Assembly (NCBI GenBank): GCA_021203665.1
Contig: JAJQAT010000081.1
Location: forward strand, 1 to 8,202
Direction: 5' to 3'
Source: Bacillota bacterium
GTDB taxonomy: Bacteria; Bacillota; Clostridia; UBA1381
Length of the DNA stretch: 8,202 nucleotides
The notes under the pieces were generated by a model. That model was not told the DNA's origin. It saw nothing but the letters and a program-made list of their open reading frames with translations, and made no database searches. The position numbers were made by a program, and so were the translations under genes. This document shows, piece after piece, positions 6,116-8,202 of this stretch; the first letter of the stretch is position 1, and each line of letters starts with the position of its first letter.

Positions 6116-6388
6116 ATGACAACGATAAGTCTTAGATTTGATGATGATATGAAAAAAGAATTGGACGATATGTGTGATGAAATGGGAATGAATTTGACAA
6201 CCTTCTTTATGATTTACGCTAAAAAAGCATTAAGAGAAAGACGTATTCCTTTTGATATTGCCGCGCCGCTTGATCCGTTTTATTCGGAAAAAAACATGAA
6301 ACAAATTAAAAAAGCGGATTCTCAGGTGAAAGACGGAAAGGTAATAACCAAAACAATGGAAGAATTGGAGGCAATGGAGGTTGAGTAA
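6116..6388 (+). CDS. RelB/DinJ family antitoxin
   Basis: A 90-residue antitoxin of the ribbon-helix-helix RelB/DinJ family. The N-terminal TTISLRFDDDMKKELDDMCDEMGMNLTT contains the DNA-binding beta strand and first helix (about 2-28). A second helix, FFMIYAKKALRERRIPFDI (29-47), completes the fold with the typical RRIPF ending. The charged remainder (48-90) would be the toxin-wrapping tail, unfolded when free and cut by Lon or Clp (family knowledge). ATG 6116 follows AGGAAG (6102-6107) with 8-nt spacing; a GTG at 6107 overlaps that site and is rejected. Its last 8 bases overlap the toxin gene, so the two are translationally coupled. Codons ending in A or T are more frequent than in the flanking genes, suggesting transfer as a cassette. 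The expected roles are neutralising the toxin and repressing the shared promoter. Confidence 0.93.
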   Translation: MTTISLRFDDDMKKELDDMCDEMGMNLTTFFMIYAKKALRERRIPFDIAAPLDPFYSEKNMKQIKKADSQVKDGKVITKTMEELEAMEVE

Positions 6389-6644
6389 AATTACATTTGC
6401 CGAAGATGCGTGGGAGGAATATTTATATTGGCAGACCCAAGATAAAAAAACGCTGAAGAAAATAAATGCACTGTTAAAGGATATAATGAGAAATCCGTTT
6501 GACGGCGAGGGCAAACCCGAGCCTTTAAGAGGAGACTCCAATAACTGGAGCAGGCGAATAAATGATAAAGACAGACTTGTTTATGAAGTTGATAACGGTA
6601 TGATTATCGTTAAACAGTGCAAGGGTCATTATGATGACAAATAA
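6381..6644 (+). CDS. yoeB: Txe/YoeB family mRNA interferase toxin
   Basis: An 87-residue YoeB-type toxin, a ribosome-dependent RNase that cleaves mRNA in the A site after translation starts (family knowledge). It aligns along its length with E. coli YoeB: AWEEYLYWQ (10-18), KKINALLKDI (26-35), GKPEPL (44-49), WSRRIN (56-61), RLVYEV (65-70) and GHY (82-84). The catalytic residues of E. coli YoeB (E46, R65, H83) correspond to E47, R65 and H83, so it looks active. The loop before WSRRI reads RGDSNN where most members have a Leu-Ser-Gly, and D64 replaces the common His of EHRLVY. The start is TTG 6381, 9 nt after GGAGG (6367-6371), with a second GGAGG directly abutting it; no ATG is in frame nearby. 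The weak start codon fits low toxin dosage relative to antitoxin. Confidence 0.94.
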   Translation: MSKITFAEDAWEEYLYWQTQDKKTLKKINALLKDIMRNPFDGEGKPEPLRGDSNNWSRRINDKDRLVYEVDNGMIIVKQCKGHYDDK

Positions 6645-6700
6645 AAACTGTTTTGTACCGAATGTATGCGGTCTGAAATTTAAATTGAGGTAAAGATTTT

Positions 6701-7363
6701 ATGAGAATGAGGAAAAAGAAAAACTGCGGCGAGAGAATGGAGCGCTGCTCCGATATATGGATAAGAGAGCCGCGGGAATACAAGGGGAAATGGTCGGAGC
6801 GTTTCGGCAACGACAATCCGATACATATAGAAATCGGCTGCGGTAAGGGTAATTTTATCGTCGGTATGGCAAAGATGTATCCCGACGTCAATTTCATAGC
6901 TATCGAAAAGGTTGAGGACGTAATTGTTATGGCTATGGAAAAGACAAAGGCGGCGGGACTTTCCAATGTGCTTTTCACCGATATGGACGCGGAAAATATA
7001 GAGGATATTTTTTCGTTCGGCGAGATAAGAAGAATCTATCTGAATTTCTCCGACCCGTGGAAAAAGAAAAAGCAGGCAAAACGCAGACTGACGCATAAGC
7101 GTTTTCTTGACCGCTATAAGGCAGTGCTTATGCAGGGCGATTATATATGGTTCAAGACCGACAACAAGGCTCTTTTTGATTTTTCGCTTAATTCCTTTGC
7201 AGAGGAAAATTATAAGCTGGAGAATATAAGCCTCGATTTGCACAATTCCGATTTTGAGGGTAATGTGATGACCGAGTACGAGCAGCGTTTCTTGGAGGCG
7301 GGTATGCCGATTTACCGCCTGGAGACGACATATTTGGGTTGGACGGACGAAAGAAAAAAGTAA
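6701..7363 (+). CDS. trmB: tRNA (guanine-N7-)-methyltransferase
   Basis: TrmB uses S-adenosylmethionine to make m7G at position 46 of the tRNA variable loop and acts alone in bacteria. The 220-residue protein has SAM motif I EIGCGKG (44-50) and the acidic AIEK end of the second strand (67-70). The family signature LNFSDPW runs from 114 to 120 with a basic KKKKQAKRRLT after it, then KTDN (152-155) and the C-terminal TEYEQRF with GMPIYR (191-206). The usual DPWPKKRH reads DPWKKKKQ here, so the Pro and His are changed within an otherwise intact motif. ATG 6701 is preceded by GAGG at 6687-6690 with 10-nt spacing. It starts 56 nt after the toxin gene with no clear promoter or terminator between, so read-through from the TA promoter is likely. 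It converges on tadA. Confidence 0.97.
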   Translation: MRMRKKKNCGERMERCSDIWIREPREYKGKWSERFGNDNPIHIEIGCGKGNFIVGMAKMYPDVNFIAIEKVEDVIVMAMEKTKAAGLSNVLFTDMDAENIEDIFSFGEIRRIYLNFSDPWKKKKQAKRRLTHKRFLDRYKAVLMQGDYIWFKTDNKALFDFSLNSFAEENYKLENISLDLHNSDFEGNVMTEYEQRFLEAGMPIYRLETTYLGWTDERKK

Positions 7364-7378
7364 ATTTTTGGTTAAAAT

Positions 7379-7418
7379 AAAAGAAGCGGGCTATTGATTA
7401 AAACAGCCTACTTCTTTT
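7379..7418. terminator. bidirectional terminator between trmB and tadA
   Basis: AAAAGAAGCGGGCT (7379-7392) pairs with AGCCTACTTCTTTT (7405-7418), with one mismatch, one G-U pair and a 12-nt loop. T tracts follow on both strands: TTTTTCTTTT on the plus side and TTTTATTTTAACC on the minus side. It can therefore end both convergent genes. The right arm contains the tadA stop codon (7408-7410) and codons for its final lysines. Confidence 0.85.
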
Positions 7419-7866
7419 TCTTTTGACGCAGCTCCTTAAAGAATGACGACAAAATATCCGCGCATTCGTTTTCCATAATCCCGCCCTCGAAATGGACATC
7501 GTGATTAAACAGTCCCTTTTCAAACAGATTGGCGGCTGAGCCGCAGCAGCCGGATTTTTTATCGAACGCGCCGAAGTATACATTATCTATTCGCGAGTTT
7601 ATAATCGCGCCGGCGCACATCGGGCATGGCTCAAGAGTGACATACATATCGCAGCTTGGCAGCCGCCAGCCGCCGAGCCTTTTGCACGCCTTGTTTATCG
7701 CGATAATTTCGGCGTGGAGCAGGGCGTTTTTTTTAGTTTCGCGCTTGTTATAGCCGCGTGCTATAATTTTGCCGTCATGCACGATTACCGCGCCTATAGG
7801 CGTTTCGCCTATCGCCGCCGCCTTTTTTGCCTGCTTTACCGCTTCCTTCATAAATTTTTCTTCCAT
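7408..7866 (-). CDS. tadA: tRNA adenosine-34 deaminase
   Basis: TadA deaminates A34 to inosine in the anticodon wobble position of tRNA-Arg(ACG). This lets one tRNA read CGU, CGC and CGA. The 152 residues form one zinc-dependent cytidine-deaminase fold. H51-A52-E53 carries the zinc ligand and catalytic glutamate, and P80-C81-P-M-C84 supplies the two cysteine ligands. ETPIGAVIVHDG (21-32) and GWRLPSCDMYVTLEP (66-80) are typical family blocks. The C-terminal KELRQKKKK tail is encoded partly by the terminator hairpin. The start is ATG at 7864-7866 with a modest AGGA site about 7 nt before it; an internal ATG at codon 6 is an alternative. Guanine deaminases are similar, but the length and the block around HAE and PCPMC fit TadA. 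Confidence 0.95.
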   Translation of the reverse strand: MEEKFMKEAVKQAKKAAAIGETPIGAVIVHDGKIIARGYNKRETKKNALLHAEIIAINKACKRLGGWRLPSCDMYVTLEPCPMCAGAIINSRIDNVYFGAFDKKSGCCGSAANLFEKGLFNHDVHFEGGIMENECADILSSFFKELRQKKKK

Positions 7867-7880
7867 AATTTTTCCTATTT

Positions 7881-7915
7881 GTAAAATTATCCGCCCGAAT
7901 AAAGGCGGATAATTC
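7881..7915. terminator. stem-loop between ireB and tadA, possible leaky terminator
   Basis: AATTATCCGCC (7885-7895) and GGCGGATAATT (7904-7914) form a perfect 11-bp stem with an 8-nt loop. In the minus direction it is followed by only a short T run (TTTTAC), and tadA begins 18 nt later. It may end the ireB transcript, act as a partial terminator ahead of tadA, or protect an mRNA end. On the plus strand the trailing sequence is TTCTTTTG. Confidence 0.65.
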
Positions 7916-7928
7916 TTTTGCAGTTTAA

Positions 7929-8180
7929 TTACAGTGTTTTAATATACGTTTTCGCGAACTCCTCCAAAAGCTCGTCGCGCTCTATTTTAACAATCAGCCC
8001 TCTTGCTCCGTTATAGCTGGTTATGTATGTCGGGTCGCCCGAGAGTATATAGCCCACTATCTGGCTTATGGGGTCATACCCCTTTACCTTCAGTGCCTCG
8101 TATACCTTGGCAACTATCTCTCTGACTTCCTTTTCCTTGTCGAATTCAAGGTTAATTTTCATTGTTTCATTAAATTCCAT
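7929..8180 (-). CDS. ireB: IreB family regulatory phosphoprotein (UPF0297)
   Basis: An 83-residue protein of the IreB/YrzL family (DUF965). In Enterococcus faecalis IreB is phosphorylated on N-terminal threonines by the PASTA-domain kinase IreK and negatively controls cephalosporin tolerance; in most Firmicutes its role is unproven. The family core is plain: YEALKVKGYDPISQIVGYILSGDPTYI within about 27-53, then SYNGARGLIVKIERDELLEEF. Its N-terminus, MEFNETMKINLEF, keeps one threonine (T6). The start is ATG at 8178-8180, 8 nt after AAGGAG (8194 to 8189 on the minus strand). A GTG at 8187-8189 overlaps that site and is rejected. The promoter would lie beyond the window edge. ruvX, the frequent downstream neighbour, is absent and tadA follows instead. 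Confidence 0.93.
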   Translation of the reverse strand: MEFNETMKINLEFDKEKEVREIVAKVYEALKVKGYDPISQIVGYILSGDPTYITSYNGARGLIVKIERDELLEEFAKTYIKTL

Positions 8181-8202
8181 GGTATTCACTCCTTTATATA
8201 AT

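Noticed and set aside
8187..8189. GTG start for ireB
   Set aside because: It overlaps the ribosome binding site that serves the ATG at 8178-8180.
1..8202. CRISPR array, tRNA or rRNA genes, insertion sequence or prophage genes, defence system beyond the TA pair
   Set aside because: No regularly spaced repeats, no tRNA-like folds noticed, no transposase, integrase or phage structural motifs; the genes are otherwise ordinary housekeeping ones.

Overview
The window looks like chromosomal DNA from a low-to-mid GC Gram-positive bacterium of the class Clostridia, perhaps a gut Oscillospirales or Lachnospirales relative. This is inferred, not searched. The reasons are strong GGAGG-type ribosome binding sites, TTGNNN-17-TATAAT promoters, a Bacillus-type ARG box, an IreB-family protein (known from Firmicutes), and AT-rich spacers between moderately GC-rich genes. 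Twelve protein genes are supported: nine or ten are housekeeping, two form a toxin-antitoxin pair and one is unrecognised. There is no rRNA, tRNA, CRISPR array, insertion sequence or phage gene, and no gene-free stretch reaches 300 bases.

Region 1 (1-3130, + strand): hflX (ribosome-splitting GTPase), a YigZ/IMPACT-family gene, an unrecognised membrane-anchored or secreted protein, and trxA. The spacing (71 nt, 1-nt overlap, 22 nt) suggests one operon, read from an extended -10 promoter near 93-101 and closed by a strong terminator at 3079-3126. The theme is translation and redox stress housekeeping, plus one unknown envelope protein.

Region 2 (3131-6021, + strand): an arginine unit of argD, argF and a GNAT acetyltransferase. 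It is read from a clear promoter whose -35 and spacer lie inside a near-consensus ARG box, so ArgR/AhrC repression is very likely. An intrinsic terminator follows the acetyltransferase. Between argD and argF is a 106-bp structured segment bounded by 17-nt imperfect inverted repeats. It contains a possible 13-codon Arg-Arg leader ORF and is followed by a GC-rich hairpin just upstream of the argF ribosome binding site. This is the least explained part of the window.

Region 3 (6022-7363, + strand): a RelB/DinJ-type antitoxin and a YoeB-type toxin with overlapping reading frames. They have their own extended -10 promoter and a 9-bp inverted repeat as candidate operator. trmB (tRNA m7G46 methyltransferase) follows with no visible terminator in between. 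The TA genes look more AT-rich than their neighbours, which fits a cassette placed between the arginine unit and trmB.

Region 4 (7364-8202, - strand): tadA (tRNA adenosine deaminase) converges on trmB across a bidirectional terminator that also encodes the last residues of TadA. Upstream of tadA, and read the same way, is an IreB-family gene; a perfect 11-bp stem-loop separates the two. No wholly new system is evident. The best leads are the argD-argF intergenic element and the mixed-family TA pair.
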